From an uncultured Arenicella sp. (lineage in GTDB: Bacteria; Pseudomonadota; Gammaproteobacteria; Arenicellales; Arenicellaceae), in the NCBI GenBank assembly GCA_947499305.1, contig CANMNN010000022.1:1-64000 (forward strand): a stretch of DNA of 64,000 nt, read 5' to 3'. How positions within the stretch are numbered: the first letter of the stretch is position 1; every line of letters starts with the position of its first letter. Shown one piece after another: positions 1 to 9,097 of the stretch. The notes beneath the pieces are model-generated. The model searched no databases and was not told where the DNA came from. It was given only the letters and a program-made list of their open reading frames with translations. The translations under genes and the position numbers were made by a program.

Positions 1-94
1 GAAAGACTATATATCCTGAAAGACTATATATCCTGAAAGACTATATATCCTGAAAGACTATATATCCTGAAAGACTATATATCCTGAAAGACTA
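1..94. repeat. 17-bp tandem repeat array, 5.5 copies, continuing past the left edge
   Basis: The unit gaaagactatatatcct is repeated head to tail without change at 1, 18, 35, 52 and 69, with a 9-base partial copy at 86-94. The array runs into the 3' end of fabB: the last FabB codons and its TAG stop (75-77, minus strand) lie inside the repeat. It may extend beyond the window. Perfect identity between copies points to recent slippage expansion or to an assembly end effect. No hairpin is formed by a unit. Confidence 0.95.
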
Positions 95-1283
95 AGGTCG
101 CATTAGTGCCACCAAAACCAAAACTATTCGACATCATGGTTTTTACTTTTTGATTTAGGTTTTCGAGCAAAATAGGCAAGCCAACGGCGGCCGCATCCAG
201 TTCCTTAATATTGGCCGATGCAGCAAGGAATTTTTCCTTCATCATAATTAATGAATAAATCGCTTCGTGCACACCCGCTGCACCCAGAGCGTGTCCCGAC
301 AAAGCTTTAGTCGCGCTTATAAACGGCATCTTGTCTTTGAATACAGATTTTAGAGCCTCGAGTTCTTTAACGTCACCAACGGGCGTGCTAGTGCCGTGTG
401 TATTTACATAATCAATTGGACCATCGACAGTTTCCATGGCTTGTTGCATGCAACGAATTGCACCCTCACCAGATGGAGCAACCATATCGAAACCATCAGA
501 GGTGGCACCGAAGCCAACCACTTCAGCGACGATATTGGCACCGCGTGCAAGCGCATGCTCATACTCCTCAAGCACTAAGATTCCGCCTCCGCCAGCAATT
601 ACAAAGCCATCTCGATTGGCATCGTACGTTCGTGATGCTTCGGTGGGCGTATCATTATATTTGCTCGACATCGCCCCCATAGCATCAAACAAAATAGACA
701 TAGTCCAATGCTCTTCTTCCCCGCCGCCTGCGAACACAGTGTGATGACGGCCACCGCGAATTAAATCCGCCGCATGACCGATACAATGAGCGCTGGTTGA
801 GCATGCAGAGCTAATAGAATAACTGGTACCTTGAATACCAAACATCGTCGACAAACATGCCGATGTTGTGCTACCCATAGTTTTTGGAACAGCATAGGGC
901 CCAACGCGCTTAACCCCACGTTCCTTAGCAACCTCCGCCGCAAGGATATTATTTGCGGGAGACCCACCACCAGAGCCGGTGATCAGACCTACTTTAGGGT
1001 TCTTGATTTCTTCGAGGTCCAATCCAGCGTCTTCGATTGCCTGCTGCATTGCCACATAACTGAATGCGGCCGCATCGCCCATAAAGCGAAGATGCTTACG
1101 ATCAATTAATTCTTTTTGATCCAGGTGTACACGGCCAGCGATATGGCTGCGCATACCTAGCTCTGCATAATCATCGCAAAATTGAATGCCAGACTTGCCA
1201 TCTTTAAGACTTTTCGTGACTTCTTTTACATCGTTTCCTAAGCTTGAAACAATGCCCATACCGGTTACTACAACTCTTTTCAT
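75..1283 (-). CDS. fabB: Beta-ketoacyl-ACP synthase I (FabB)
   Basis: Condensing enzyme of type II fatty acid synthesis in the cytoplasm. It elongates acyl-ACP with malonyl-ACP and is needed for unsaturated fatty acids. The 402 residues match the usual length of about 405. The catalytic triad is visible: Cys161 in [10 protein letters not shown], His296 in [11 protein letters not shown] and His331 in [12 protein letters not shown]. The Gly-rich C-terminal motif SFGFGGTNA is present. It lies 54 bp downstream of fabA, the usual fabAB operon of gammaproteobacteria. The C-terminus (VFQDI, then TAG) is encoded inside the 17-bp tandem repeat, so the last few residues may have been set by repeat expansion. 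Confidence 0.97.
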   Translation of the reverse strand: MKRVVVTGMGIVSSLGNDVKEVTKSLKDGKSGIQFCDDYAELGMRSHIAGRVHLDQKELIDRKHLRFMGDAAAFSYVAMQQAIEDAGLDLEEIKNPKVGLITGSGGGSPANNILAAEVAKERGVKRVGPYAVPKTMGSTTSACLSTMFGIQGTSYSISSACSTSAHCIGHAADLIRGGRHHTVFAGGGEEEHWTMSILFDAMGAMSSKYNDTPTEASRTYDANRDGFVIAGGGGILVLEEYEHALARGANIVAEVVGFGATSDGFDMVAPSGEGAIRCMQQAMETVDGPIDYVNTHGTSTPVGDVKELEALKSVFKDKMPFISATKALSGHALGAAGVHEAIYSLIMMKEKFLAASANIKELDAAAVGLPILLENLNQKVKTMMSNSFGFGGTNATLVFQDI

Positions 1284-1337
1284 CGCAATTGGGTCTCTTC
1301 GGTTGTTTATTTATCTATTCTAAAATTAGTGAACTCT

Positions 1338-1850
1338 TTATTTGCCATCAGCGCCAAACAGACCAACTTTTAAATCGCTCATGCTGTAAATCAACTCATC
1401 ATCACAATAAACATTGGCATCGGCAATACCCATGTATAGGCGTCTGGAGATTACGCGTTTCATATCGATCTCATAACGTACTTTTTTCGCATCTGGCTCA
1501 ACTTGGCCTGTGAATTTGACTTCACCGACACCCAAAGCCCGTCCCTTACCGGGGCCTCCGCTCCACGATAAAAAGAAACCAACCAGTTGCCAAACTGCAT
1601 CTAAACCAAGACAGCCCGGCATCACAGGGTCACCTTTAAAATGACAGTCAAAAAACCAAAGCTCTGGCGTAACATCGAGTTCGGCGATAACCTTACCTTT
1701 GCCAAACTCACCACCGTCTTGAGTGATCGACGTAATACGGTCAAACATCAGCATAGGAGGCAATGGCAAACGCGAAATGTCTTGCTCGGGTAACTCGCCA
1801 TTTCCATGCGCGATAATGTCTTCGTAACTATAACTTGGCTGTTGAATCAT
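1338..1850 (-). CDS. fabA: 3-hydroxydecanoyl-ACP dehydratase/isomerase (FabA)
   Basis: Bifunctional dehydratase and trans-2/cis-3 isomerase that introduces the double bond at the C10 stage of anaerobic unsaturated fatty acid synthesis. It works with FabB, whose gene follows on the same strand. The hot-dog fold protein is 170 residues, as in E. coli. The active-site His70 lies in [14 protein letters not shown] and Asp84 in [10 protein letters not shown], the same positions as in E. coli FabA. The start is ATG at 1850. The 220-bp gap upstream must hold the promoter; I could not identify a FabR or FadR site with confidence. Confidence 0.97.
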   Translation of the reverse strand: MIQQPSYSYEDIIAHGNGELPEQDISRLPLPPMLMFDRITSITQDGGEFGKGKVIAELDVTPELWFFDCHFKGDPVMPGCLGLDAVWQLVGFFLSWSGGPGKGRALGVGEVKFTGQVEPDAKKVRYEIDMKRVISRRLYMGIADANVYCDDELIYSMSDLKVGLFGADGK

Positions 1851-2074
1851 ATTTCTTCTCGGCGTACTTAAAGCGCCATCTTTTACTAACTATCTTAGGC
1901 GGATCAATTAGAACTATTAGTTAAAAACCGTTCACGACGATCAAGTCATCGCGCTAGCTTTGCTTAGGAGTGCAAGACTAACGTCAAACAAAAAAAATGC
2001 AAGCCGATTACCGCTAACTGCACGAGCTTACCACTTCTTGGTTACACCAACGATACGAGCTCAGCAGAGCTGAT

Positions 2075-2962
2075 CTAAGTTAATCCACCAGACAACACAA
2101 TCCACAAGGCCACTGGCAAACTTACAATAGATGCGATATTGCCAATCAATACCATCGATGCTACCGCCTCGGGGTCACGATTATATTGTTCCGCGAGCAT
2201 GAAATTAATCACCGCTGGAGGCAAGGCTCCAAATAGAACGAGAATGCTTTGATGCAGTGGACTTAAATTCACAAATTGACATAAAAGAACCGCCAGTCCA
2301 ACGCCTACGATCGGGCAAAAAGCAGCCATTACAATACCAGCTTTTGAATCATGCCATGTGACGCGCGTGAGTCGAACTCCTAAGGAGAACAACATCAACG
2401 GGATCGCAACTTGGCCCAACATTTCAATTGGTAAATCAATTGCTCGCGGAAGACTTAATCCAGCTGCGTTCAGTGCCCCGCCGAGTATTACCGCAACAAT
2501 AATCGGTGTTTTTAGCACCTCAAAACCACTCAAGCGCCCAGAATAAATATAGGTGCCAAGGGTGAAGCATAGAAGATTGCCTGCGACAACCAACATCACC
2601 CCAGCGCCAAGAGCTTGATCTCCTAGCGCAAAGACATAGAGTGGAAGGCCTAAATTGGCCCAGTTAGAAAACATTGCAGATGGAATAAATGCACGCCAAG
2701 AAAACCCCAACAACTTACTGAGAAAGAAGGCCATTGCACCGGAAAGCAACATCAATAGCATTCCTGCAAACATTAGATTGACGTACTGAAGTGGAGAAAA
2801 GCCCTCCTGAACCATAACGTGAAAAATCAAGGCTGGCATGAAGATATCCATGATCAGCTGATTGGTTATTCGCATTTCAGGGCGCACTCGTGAACCATAG
2901 AAATAACCCACCGCAGCGATGATAAAAAGCGGGGCGACAATAGAGAAAACTTGATTAATCAT
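2075..2962 (-). CDS. AEC-family (auxin efflux carrier-like) permease
   Basis: Inner-membrane permease of 295 residues with about ten hydrophobic segments covering almost the whole length. It is typical of the bacterial AEC family, whose members export small carboxylates such as malate or malonate. The N-terminal FSIVAPLFIIAAVGYFYG and the later PLMLFSLGV are family-like. The substrate cannot be read from the sequence. It stands alone between fabA and the divergent cmoA, so context gives no further clue. Start is ATG at 2962. Confidence 0.85.
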   Translation of the reverse strand: MINQVFSIVAPLFIIAAVGYFYGSRVRPEMRITNQLIMDIFMPALIFHVMVQEGFSPLQYVNLMFAGMLLMLLSGAMAFFLSKLLGFSWRAFIPSAMFSNWANLGLPLYVFALGDQALGAGVMLVVAGNLLCFTLGTYIYSGRLSGFEVLKTPIIVAVILGGALNAAGLSLPRAIDLPIEMLGQVAIPLMLFSLGVRLTRVTWHDSKAGIVMAAFCPIVGVGLAVLLCQFVNLSPLHQSILVLFGALPPAVINFMLAEQYNRDPEAVASMVLIGNIASIVSLPVALWIVLSGGLT

Positions 2963-3071
2963 GCAATACGCTTTGCAACTAAGATATTAGAGGCGTGGAC
3001 CTGAGCAATGTGGCTTTCAACGACCAAGTAAATTAGGGCGCAGGCAAATATAGTGTGCTTGCATTTTAGAC

Positions 3072-3077
3072 TATAAT
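3072..3077 (+). promoter_or_regulatory. Candidate -10 box of the cmoA-cmoB promoter
   Basis: A perfect TATAAT lies 48 bp before the cmoA ATG, in an AT-rich part of the gap between the divergent permease gene and cmoA. No good -35 hexamer is found at the usual spacing, so the call rests on the -10 and its location only. Confidence 0.4.
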
Positions 3078-3124
3078 TAGTGCGCAAGCTTGCCTCCAAC
3101 AGCAACAATTATTGACGCAATCCT

Positions 3125-3889
3125 ATGAGTAACAAAGACCAAATTTATAAAGCGAGCGATAACGCGCAACGAGCGAAACGTGGCAGCTTCGTGTTTGACG
3201 CACGCGTTGCCACTGTATTCGAAGACATGATTTCGAGGTCGGTTCCAGGCTACCAGCAAATTCTCGAGATGTTACCGACTTTAACTCGCCAATGCCAACT
3301 CTCTCAAACAGCAGAGAAACAAGCCAATTATTACGATTTAGGCTGCTCACTGGGCGCAGGCATGGTTGCGATGGCTCAGGGCTTAAATCCTGAAAGCGAT
3401 AACACCACTATTATCGGTATTGATAACTCCGCTGCGATGATCGAGCAAGCAACTCAAAACATAAGTCTAATTGAGAACCAGACAGCAGCCAGTCAACTTA
3501 TTGAGCAAGACCTCTTAGAATCAGAAGTTTCGTCCGCGATGATGGTATTAATGAATTTCACTCTGCAATTTATTGCGCTCGAACACCGAGACCATTTAAT
3601 TCAACGCATATACGATGGCCTGCATAGCAATGGTTACCTAGTACTATCGGAAAAAATCACCTTTGACGACGACACAACTAATCAAGCATTGATTAATATT
3701 CACCACCAATATAAAGCCGATCAAGGATATAGCCAGTTAGAGATTGCGCAAAAACGTGATGCGATTGAGAATGTCCTGATTCCTGAAACACTAGCAGTTC
3801 ACATTAAGCGGCTAAAGAGTGCAGGCTTCAGAATCATTACACCTTGGGTCCAAAACCTACAATTTATCTCGATACTTGCGATCAAATGA
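3125..3889 (+). CDS. cmoA: Carboxy-S-adenosyl-L-methionine synthase (CmoA)
   Basis: Makes carboxy-SAM from SAM and prephenate for the wobble modification 5-oxyacetyluridine (cmo5U34) in tRNA. It is a class I methyltransferase fold of 254 residues; E. coli has 247. The SAM-binding glycine motif YDLGCSLGAGM is at residues 70-80, followed by IIGIDNSAAMIEQA. The gene overlaps cmoB by an ATGA stop/start, so the two are translationally coupled, and the cofactor made here is used by CmoB next door. Confidence 0.96.
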   Translation: MSNKDQIYKASDNAQRAKRGSFVFDARVATVFEDMISRSVPGYQQILEMLPTLTRQCQLSQTAEKQANYYDLGCSLGAGMVAMAQGLNPESDNTTIIGIDNSAAMIEQATQNISLIENQTAASQLIEQDLLESEVSSAMMVLMNFTLQFIALEHRDHLIQRIYDGLHSNGYLVLSEKITFDDDTTNQALINIHHQYKADQGYSQLEIAQKRDAIENVLIPETLAVHIKRLKSAGFRIITPWVQNLQFISILAIK

Positions 3890-4869
3890 CTTCAACAAAA
3901 ATAGACTTCTCACCTTTCTTTGCAAGACCGGAGTTTGAGCAATGGCATAACGCCTTCAAGAACGCACTCGACCAGCGTGTCGACTTCAAGCGCCATGGCG
4001 ATTTAGCGGGCTGGCTCAATATTGTCAATTCCCTACCGGAGCTGCCTATTCATTCTCAAATGCTTAAACAAGATATCGTAAGTTTCGGCACTGAGAATAG
4101 TATTAGCTCGGAGCAAAGACGCCGTTTACACGAAGGTCTATTCGCCCTTAAGCCTTGGCGCAAAGGCCCGTATCAAATATTCGACACATTCATCGACACT
4201 GAGTGGCGCTCAGATTGGAAGTGGCAACGGGTAAGCCCGCACCTTAGCTCCTTAGCAGGCCGCAAAGTACTTGATATCGGCTGCGGCACTGGCTATCACT
4301 GCTGGCGCATGCTTGGCGACGGAGCGAACTATGTGCTTGGAATTGACCCTTCGATGCGCTTCATGGTGCAATACATGGCGATTCAAAAATACGCTAATAA
4401 TTTGAATTTTGATTTTTTGCCCATTGGCATCGAAGATATGCCTAGCGACATGCCCCTATTCGACACCGTTTTTTCGATGGGCGTTTTGTATCACCGCCGC
4501 AATCCGATAAACCATATTATTGAGTTGAGCAATTTAACTAGACCCGGCGGAGAGGTGGTTTTAGAAACACTTATCATTGATAAAGTTGAAGGCGGCATAT
4601 TAACGCCCGATGATCGCTACGCTCAAATGCGAAACGTATGGAGCATTACAACGGTCGACAAAACCATTGAGCTAATGCACGAATCAGGACTAAAAAATGT
4701 GCGGTGTGTCGATCAGAATGTTACCTCTCTGGATGAGCAACGTCGTACTGACTGGATGCAATTTCATTCTCTAAAAGAATTTCTAGACCCAAATGACATT
4801 AGTAAAACTATCGAAGGCTATCCTGCGCCAAAGCGAGGCCTTTTCATCGCGGATAAAGCGCACAAATAA
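3886..4869 (+). CDS. cmoB: tRNA U34 carboxymethyltransferase (CmoB)
   Basis: Transfers the carboxymethyl group of carboxy-SAM to 5-hydroxyuridine 34 of tRNA, giving cmo5U. Start chosen at ATG 3886, which overlaps the cmoA stop as ATGA. This gives 327 residues, close to the 323 of E. coli. An in-frame ATG at 3844 would lie deep inside cmoA and add 14 residues without family support. The SAM-binding motif VLDIGCGTGYHCWRML is at about 128-143. The N-terminal region (RRGPYQIF-like WRKGPYQIFDTFIDTEWRSD) is characteristic. A clear terminator follows directly. Confidence 0.96.
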   Translation: MTSTKIDFSPFFARPEFEQWHNAFKNALDQRVDFKRHGDLAGWLNIVNSLPELPIHSQMLKQDIVSFGTENSISSEQRRRLHEGLFALKPWRKGPYQIFDTFIDTEWRSDWKWQRVSPHLSSLAGRKVLDIGCGTGYHCWRMLGDGANYVLGIDPSMRFMVQYMAIQKYANNLNFDFLPIGIEDMPSDMPLFDTVFSMGVLYHRRNPINHIIELSNLTRPGGEVVLETLIIDKVEGGILTPDDRYAQMRNVWSITTVDKTIELMHESGLKNVRCVDQNVTSLDEQRRTDWMQFHSLKEFLDPNDISKTIEGYPAPKRGLFIADKAHK

Positions 4870-4895
4870 AAAGAGCCCAAATATAGGGCTCTTTT
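4869..4895 (+). terminator. Rho-independent terminator after cmoB
   Basis: A 10-bp perfect stem (AAAAGAGCCC at 4869-4878 with GGGCTCTTTT at 4886-4895) with a 7-base loop, starting at the cmoB stop codon and ending in a T-run contained in the 3' arm. The A-rich 5' side means it could also work for the convergent gene. Confidence 0.85.
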
Positions 4896-4960
4896 CAGCT
4901 GAACAATGTTTAACTACTTCAATGTTAACTACTCTAGGTTTATTGCTAGAAATAGCCCAT

Positions 4961-5311
4961 TTAGCCACCATTTTTGGCGACGGTTTTTTGCAATTTTTTC
5001 GGCGCACTATTCGGCGCACTAGAGGAAGCTTGTGCTTTTTTTGCACTAGAGCGTTTAGCGCCAGACTTCGTTCTGCAAAAAGCTTTAACGGCTCGCCCGT
5101 CCTTACGTTGATACGAGTCTACCCAACCGCAAGAAGCATTCGTACTGCACGCAGAATTGTCTAAGCCTTTGCAAGGACTGGCTGCAGAAGCCGGGCTTGC
5201 AATCATTAAACTAGCAAGCAAACTGCTGGCAAGAACGCCAGCTCGAACAAAATTCGTAGGCTTGGTCGTTGACTGAAAAGTTGAATCGGTATTAGTTAAT
5301 TTGGTTTTCAT
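4961..5311 (-). CDS. Small exported protein with four cysteines, unknown function
   Basis: Not recognised as a named gene. The start was placed at ATG 5311 because GGAG lies 8 bases upstream; a longer frame begins at 5407 but lacks such a site. The 116-residue product has a long basic N-region, a hydrophobic core and an ASA cleavage site (about residue 43), so it is probably periplasmic or secreted. The mature part has Cys47, 55, 61 and 79 in a C-x7-C-x5-C-x17-C pattern with GW after the third, which suggests two disulfides or a small metal site. The tail (80-116) is Lys/Ser/Ala-rich and low in complexity. It stands alone between cmoB (convergent) and the dCTP deaminase gene. Confidence 0.7.
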   Translation of the reverse strand: MKTKLTNTDSTFQSTTKPTNFVRAGVLASSLLASLMIASPASAASPCKGLDNSACSTNASCGWVDSYQRKDGRAVKAFCRTKSGAKRSSAKKAQASSSAPNSAPKKLQKTVAKNGG

Positions 5312-5458
5312 TATCATTTCTCCATTTGATTTAACACTGCTTTGACAGTGCCGACCCGTTCTTGGGTCGATTGATAATGTACTAAACTCTTTACGTAGGC
5401 TCCTCACCCCTAGGGGTGATTTTCGCGCGATCTGCTTTAGCTCCTAACCCGAGTCTTG

Positions 5459-6556
5459 CTAGTCGTCCATTCTAAAATGCTTGCTTAGCTTCAAACCTTG
5501 AGCTTGATAATTTGACGGTACACCTTGCCCGTAGATTCGATCTGGGGTCTCAAGCATGGTTTCGTAAACTAATCTACCAACGTTTTGCCCATCTTCAAGC
5601 AAGAACGGCACATCAAAACTGCGTACTTCAAGCACAGCGCGAGCGCCATTGCCGCCCGCTTCTGGCGCGCCAAAGCCAGGGTCAAAGAAACCAGCATAAT
5701 GCACACGAAACTCACCTACTAAAGTATCGTAGGGAACCATTTCAGCAGCATAGTTCACCGGAACGTGCACGGCTTCTTTAGATACTAAAATATAGAATTC
5801 GCCAGGATCGAGTATAAGTTGCTTAGAGCTCGCGTATAACGGCTCCCAGAAATCAGAAATTGGCTGCGCCGCCGATTTATCTACATCGATTACGCCTGAA
5901 TGGCGTTTCGCGCGAAAACCGATCAGGCCGTTTTCATCTCCTTGTAAATCAACACTGACGGGAATCCCATTCTTAACTTCGCTAGCGCTGAGTTCAAGCT
6001 CGACTAATCGCTCTTTGTTCTGCAAGTCGAAATGGGCGGCATCATCAATGCTCGACCGACCGCAGCGAATTCTCAGTTGTGACAATCGAGAGCCACGGCG
6101 CACCAAAACGCTAAAGGTAAGCGGTGCGATCTCGGCATAGAGGGGGCCGGAATAGCCAGCAGGCACCTGCTCGAACTCGGTGCCATTATCAGTGATCAAG
6201 CGAGTAAATACATCCAGCCGCCCGGTTGAGCTCTTTGGATTACCCGCGGCCGCGAGTTCGATGGGTAAATTTAAGCTCTCTTGCAATGGCACGATATAAA
6301 CACAAGATTTTTCGAGAACAGCACCATCTGACAAATCCATTCGATGCATCAGCATGTCTTGAAGGCATTCTTTAACAGACCGGTCCTTACCGGGCAAAAA
6401 AGATGAGCGCACTCGATATGCGACATTGCCGAGCCTTAAATCAATACTCGCGGGTTGAATCTGGTCATCGTCAACTGGACTGTCGAGTGTTATCACTGAA
6501 TCGTCAATCAGTTGCTTTATGTGTTGTGAGGCGAGCGCCCCTTGAGAATCAAATTT
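5459..6556 (-). CDS. dcd: Long-form 2'-deoxycytidine 5'-triphosphate deaminase
   Basis: Deaminates dCTP to dUTP in pyrimidine nucleotide synthesis. It is the long (about 365-residue) type with a DCD_N region, different from the 193-residue E. coli Dcd. IQPASIDLRLGNVAYRV near the N-terminus is the phosphate-binding motif. NPKSSTGRLDVFTRLITD is a second conserved block, and GEFRVHYAGFFDPGFG lies in the C-terminal half, so the chain seems to hold two copies of the dUTPase-like fold. An upstream in-frame ATG at 6637 would add 27 residues that do not look like the family; I prefer ATG 6556, though neither has a strong ribosome site. The neighbours (PurU-like, gcvTP) also touch nucleotide or one-carbon metabolism. 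Confidence 0.88.
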   Translation of the reverse strand, partial: KFDSQGALASQHIKQLIDDSVITLDSPVDDDQIQPASIDLRLGNVAYRVRSSFLPGKDRSVKECLQDMLMHRMDLSDGAVLEKSCVYIVPLQESLNLPIELAAAGNPKSSTGRLDVFTRLITDNGTEFEQVPAGYSGPLYAEIAPLTFSVLVRRGSRLSQLRIRCGRSSIDDAAHFDLQNKERLVELELSASEVKNGIPVSVDLQGDENGLIGFRAKRHSGVIDVDKSAAQPISDFWEPLYASSKQLILDPGEFYILVSKEAVHVPVNYAAEMVPYDTLVGEFRVHYAGFFDPGFGAPEAGGNGARAVLEVRSFDVPFLLEDGQNVGRLVYETMLETPDRIYGQGVPSNYQAQGLKLSKHFRMDD

Positions 6557-6697
6557 CATGATGCTTAAAGCGGAGTAAGTAGCGTGCAAATGCTGATGAA
6601 TGTCTAGAGTTGCGGCTAATATGACAGCTTGCGGCATGTTTTAAAAGCACTAGAGTTTGCTCGACACGTCAATTCCTAGAGGATAACGTTATCAAGC

Positions 6698-7615
6698 TCA
6701 ATCGAAAACAATCGCTTTGCAACCATGTCGCAACACTCTGTGCTCCAGCAATGCCTCCAAGGTGCTTAAGAACACCCGCTGCTCGAGCGCAATACCGAGT
6801 GAGCAAAGATCAGCGACCGACGATCCATTTTTAACTGGCGATGTATCTTGGTGAACGATTGGCCCAATATTCGCAGTGCCAGCCTTATCAGCATTGCTTT
6901 CAGCATCTTCGCTCAAATCGAGTAAAAACGAGCTCACGCCTAGCAACTTAGCCCCTCTTTCGAACTCAGATTGATAGGAGCTTGCTCCACTGTCGGCAAA
7001 CAGAGGCATGGGCGCCGTCTGAATCACTGGGCAGGCGCTCTTCGCAAGCAGTTCATTTGGCAATTCATGTGGAAATTGGGCCAAACCCAAAAAGTCGCAT
7101 TTATAACGTTGAATAATATCAAGCAAGCGACCCTCTTGATTCAGAAACCCGTCGCTCTTATCGATATAGAAGAATGGCAAACCATACCGATCTGCGAGCT
7201 TACTCACACTTTGATCGCAGGCGATTATAAACGCGATATCTAACCCTCTAATTGCGCTTGACGCCGCTCTATTCAAAATTCCAAGCAACATCTCTGTCTC
7301 GCTTGCAACAAACAAACCAAGGGAATGACTACGATCGCAAAACTTAACATCAAAATCTGCGGTCAGTTTTTCAGCTATCGGTTCAAAATCTCGACTAAAG
7401 GAAGCAGCGTCTAGCCATTGGGCGTCCAATATCCATTGAACCCGCAAAAACATCTCATTGCCATTAACAAACTCCGAGCAGTCTGAAAGACTTATCCCAC
7501 GCTTGGCAAAAAACCCAGTGACATCGGCAATAACGCCGACCTGATCGGCGCAGCTCAACAATAGTGCCGCGTAATTTTTTTCGGTTAGCTGACTTGAATC
7601 AAATCGATCGTTCAT
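6698..7615 (-). CDS. PurU-like (formyltetrahydrofolate deformylase family) protein lacking the catalytic triad
   Basis: The layout is that of PurU: an N-terminal ACT domain (about 15-90, SCADQVGVIADVTGFFAKRGISL) then a formyltransferase-fold domain (about 97-305). The block CPVIQTAPMPLF..GASSYQSEFERGAKLLG aligns without gaps to the PurU block INIHHSFLP..GA.PY.QA.ERGVKLIG. There the catalytic Asn becomes Gln199 and the catalytic His becomes Ala201. The catalytic Asp just before GPII becomes Asn249 (ANIGPIV), after an insertion of about a dozen residues rich in D, E, A and S. Hydrolysis of 10-formyl-THF is therefore unlikely; a sensing or binding role through the ACT domain is possible. The frame is intact with no stops, so it is not simple decay. 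Start ATG 7615 preferred over GTG 7630. Confidence 0.8.
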   Translation of the reverse strand: MNDRFDSSQLTEKNYAALLLSCADQVGVIADVTGFFAKRGISLSDCSEFVNGNEMFLRVQWILDAQWLDAASFSRDFEPIAEKLTADFDVKFCDRSHSLGLFVASETEMLLGILNRAASSAIRGLDIAFIIACDQSVSKLADRYGLPFFYIDKSDGFLNQEGRLLDIIQRYKCDFLGLAQFPHELPNELLAKSACPVIQTAPMPLFADSGASSYQSEFERGAKLLGVSSFLLDLSEDAESNADKAGTANIGPIVHQDTSPVKNGSSVADLCSLGIALEQRVFLSTLEALLEHRVLRHGCKAIVFD

Positions 7616-7820
7616 AGTTGCGTCAATCACATTCTATTAATGAGTACTTCACGAAGGCTTTCGCCTAGAGTAATACACCCTACCATTGACCCAAGCTACC
7701 GTCCAATCGCTCATGTTTGCTCAAGAATCTCGGCTGCGCTACTATAATCTCGGTGCATATCTCACTCAACAGTGGACCTACTGCACTCTCGAAAAACGCG
7801 CATGAGGATGCTTTCAATTT

Positions 7821-9026
7821 ATGGCGATAAACGCGAAACAAGTCTCACCGATTCAGATAATTCTAATCACCTACATTGTTATCACTACGCCTGCGCTTAT
7901 GTTGGCCTACTATACAATCAAAACTATAGACGATGAGCTTGCAAAGCATGTTGAGTTTAGCGCTAATGGCGTCGTTGAAATTAAGCCTCGAATCACTGAA
8001 AAACTAGTTGTCATGGGAGACTATCTTCGTGATCACGAATTCCCCTTTTCCCAAATCGAAAAGGATTCTGCTCACGCCAACATCCACCAGCTTAATGACT
8101 GGACCGAGAACTTACGTAGCGAACGGGCCGCCATTCTTTACTCTTGGATAGCCTTATTTAGTTTCGGAATTGTCGTATACGTGGCTCTAGCGAGACGTTT
8201 ACATACTGTTTTTGGTCGCTTAGTCACCTCGATAAATAATTTGAGGGATCACAAGCTTAACGAAGAAATCGAAATAGAAAATCGATCCGTTTTGCGCGAT
8301 GTCTCCACAAGCCTTGAAAGCTTGAGGATTCAGATGAGCAATGATGAAAAACAACAACAAAAATTTTTACGTCATATTTCACATGAAATAAAAACCCCTT
8401 TAACATCCATCAAAGAAGGGGCAACCTTGCTTGACCAGCAAGTCATGGGTGAAATGAATTCTGAACAGCAGGAGGTTGCTTCAATATTGGTTCGCAGCAG
8501 CATCGAGCTTCAGAACGCCATTGAGAATTTGCTGGATTACAATGCGGCTATTGGACTAAGGGAAAACACTCCGAGAAATCGTATCCGTTTATCTCAGCTT
8601 ATAGAAAAAGCGCTTGAGAATAACGAGCTTGCGATTAAACAAAAGAGCTTGAAAATCGACCTCAGCGCAGACGATTGCGAGGCACTAATTGATCGACGTC
8701 AAATCACAGCCGTCTTTGACAACCTGCTCTCCAACGCGATTAAACACTCGCCGACGGGAGACAAAATTATTATTAAGGTTGCAAAAAATGGTCCCGAAAA
8801 ATGCTGTTTTCAAATAGCGGATAACGGCCCAGGCATTGATAAATCCGATCACGAGTTCATTTTTGACCCATTTTATATTGGCGCGCGCCAGTCTGAAGCT
8901 ACCCTTAAAGGAACTGGTCTTGGGCTTTCAATTGCAAAGCAATATGTCGATGACCACGGAGGACAAATAAAACTAGTAGACAGTCCAACAGGCGCTACTT
9001 TTAGCGTTTGTATTCCTGTTGGCTAA
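7821..9026 (+). CDS. Membrane sensor histidine kinase (GlrK/QseE-like)
   Basis: Inner-membrane kinase of a two-component pair with the downstream regulator. It has two membrane segments (about 10-32 and 104-124) flanking a short periplasmic domain of about 70 residues, a HAMP-like linker (125-180), a HisKA domain with phospho-acceptor His188 in LRHISHEIKTPLTSI, and an HATPase domain. The N box is FDNLLSNAIKHS, followed by DNGPGI and GTGLGLSIAK. All kinase motifs are intact. A 32-bp gap to the TTG, or 71 bp to the ATG, of the next gene indicates one operon. The order kinase then sigma-54-type regulator is like glrK-glrR, but no qseG-like lipoprotein lies between them. Confidence 0.9.
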   Translation: MAINAKQVSPIQIILITYIVITTPALMLAYYTIKTIDDELAKHVEFSANGVVEIKPRITEKLVVMGDYLRDHEFPFSQIEKDSAHANIHQLNDWTENLRSERAAILYSWIALFSFGIVVYVALARRLHTVFGRLVTSINNLRDHKLNEEIEIENRSVLRDVSTSLESLRIQMSNDEKQQQKFLRHISHEIKTPLTSIKEGATLLDQQVMGEMNSEQQEVASILVRSSIELQNAIENLLDYNAAIGLRENTPRNRIRLSQLIEKALENNELAIKQKSLKIDLSADDCEALIDRRQITAVFDNLLSNAIKHSPTGDKIIIKVAKNGPEKCCFQIADNGPGIDKSDHEFIFDPFYIGARQSEATLKGTGLGLSIAKQYVDDHGGQIKLVDSPTGATFSVCIPVG

Positions 9027-9097
9027 ATTTTAGCTTGTAGCCATACTTTCGAAGCCATTTGCCCAAAACGACTAAGCCAGCTGTGACAAGTAAAACT

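Noticed and set aside
1-94. CRISPR array at the left edge
   Set aside because: The 17-bp units are directly adjacent with no spacers, so it is a simple tandem repeat.
1851-2074. FabR or FadR site in the fabA upstream region
   Set aside because: A GGCG...GCGCC inverted motif at 1861-1877 is visible but does not match either consensus.
3844-3885. Upstream ATG of cmoB
   Set aside because: It lies 46 bp inside cmoA and adds residues not found in CmoB; the ATGA overlap start at 3886 fits better.
6557-6637. 27-residue N-terminal extension of the dCTP deaminase
   Set aside because: It has no ribosome site and does not look like the DCD_N start; kept only as an alternative.
7743-7748. TATAAT before the histidine kinase gene as a promoter
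   Set aside because: No -35 hexamer at acceptable spacing; too weak to list as a feature.
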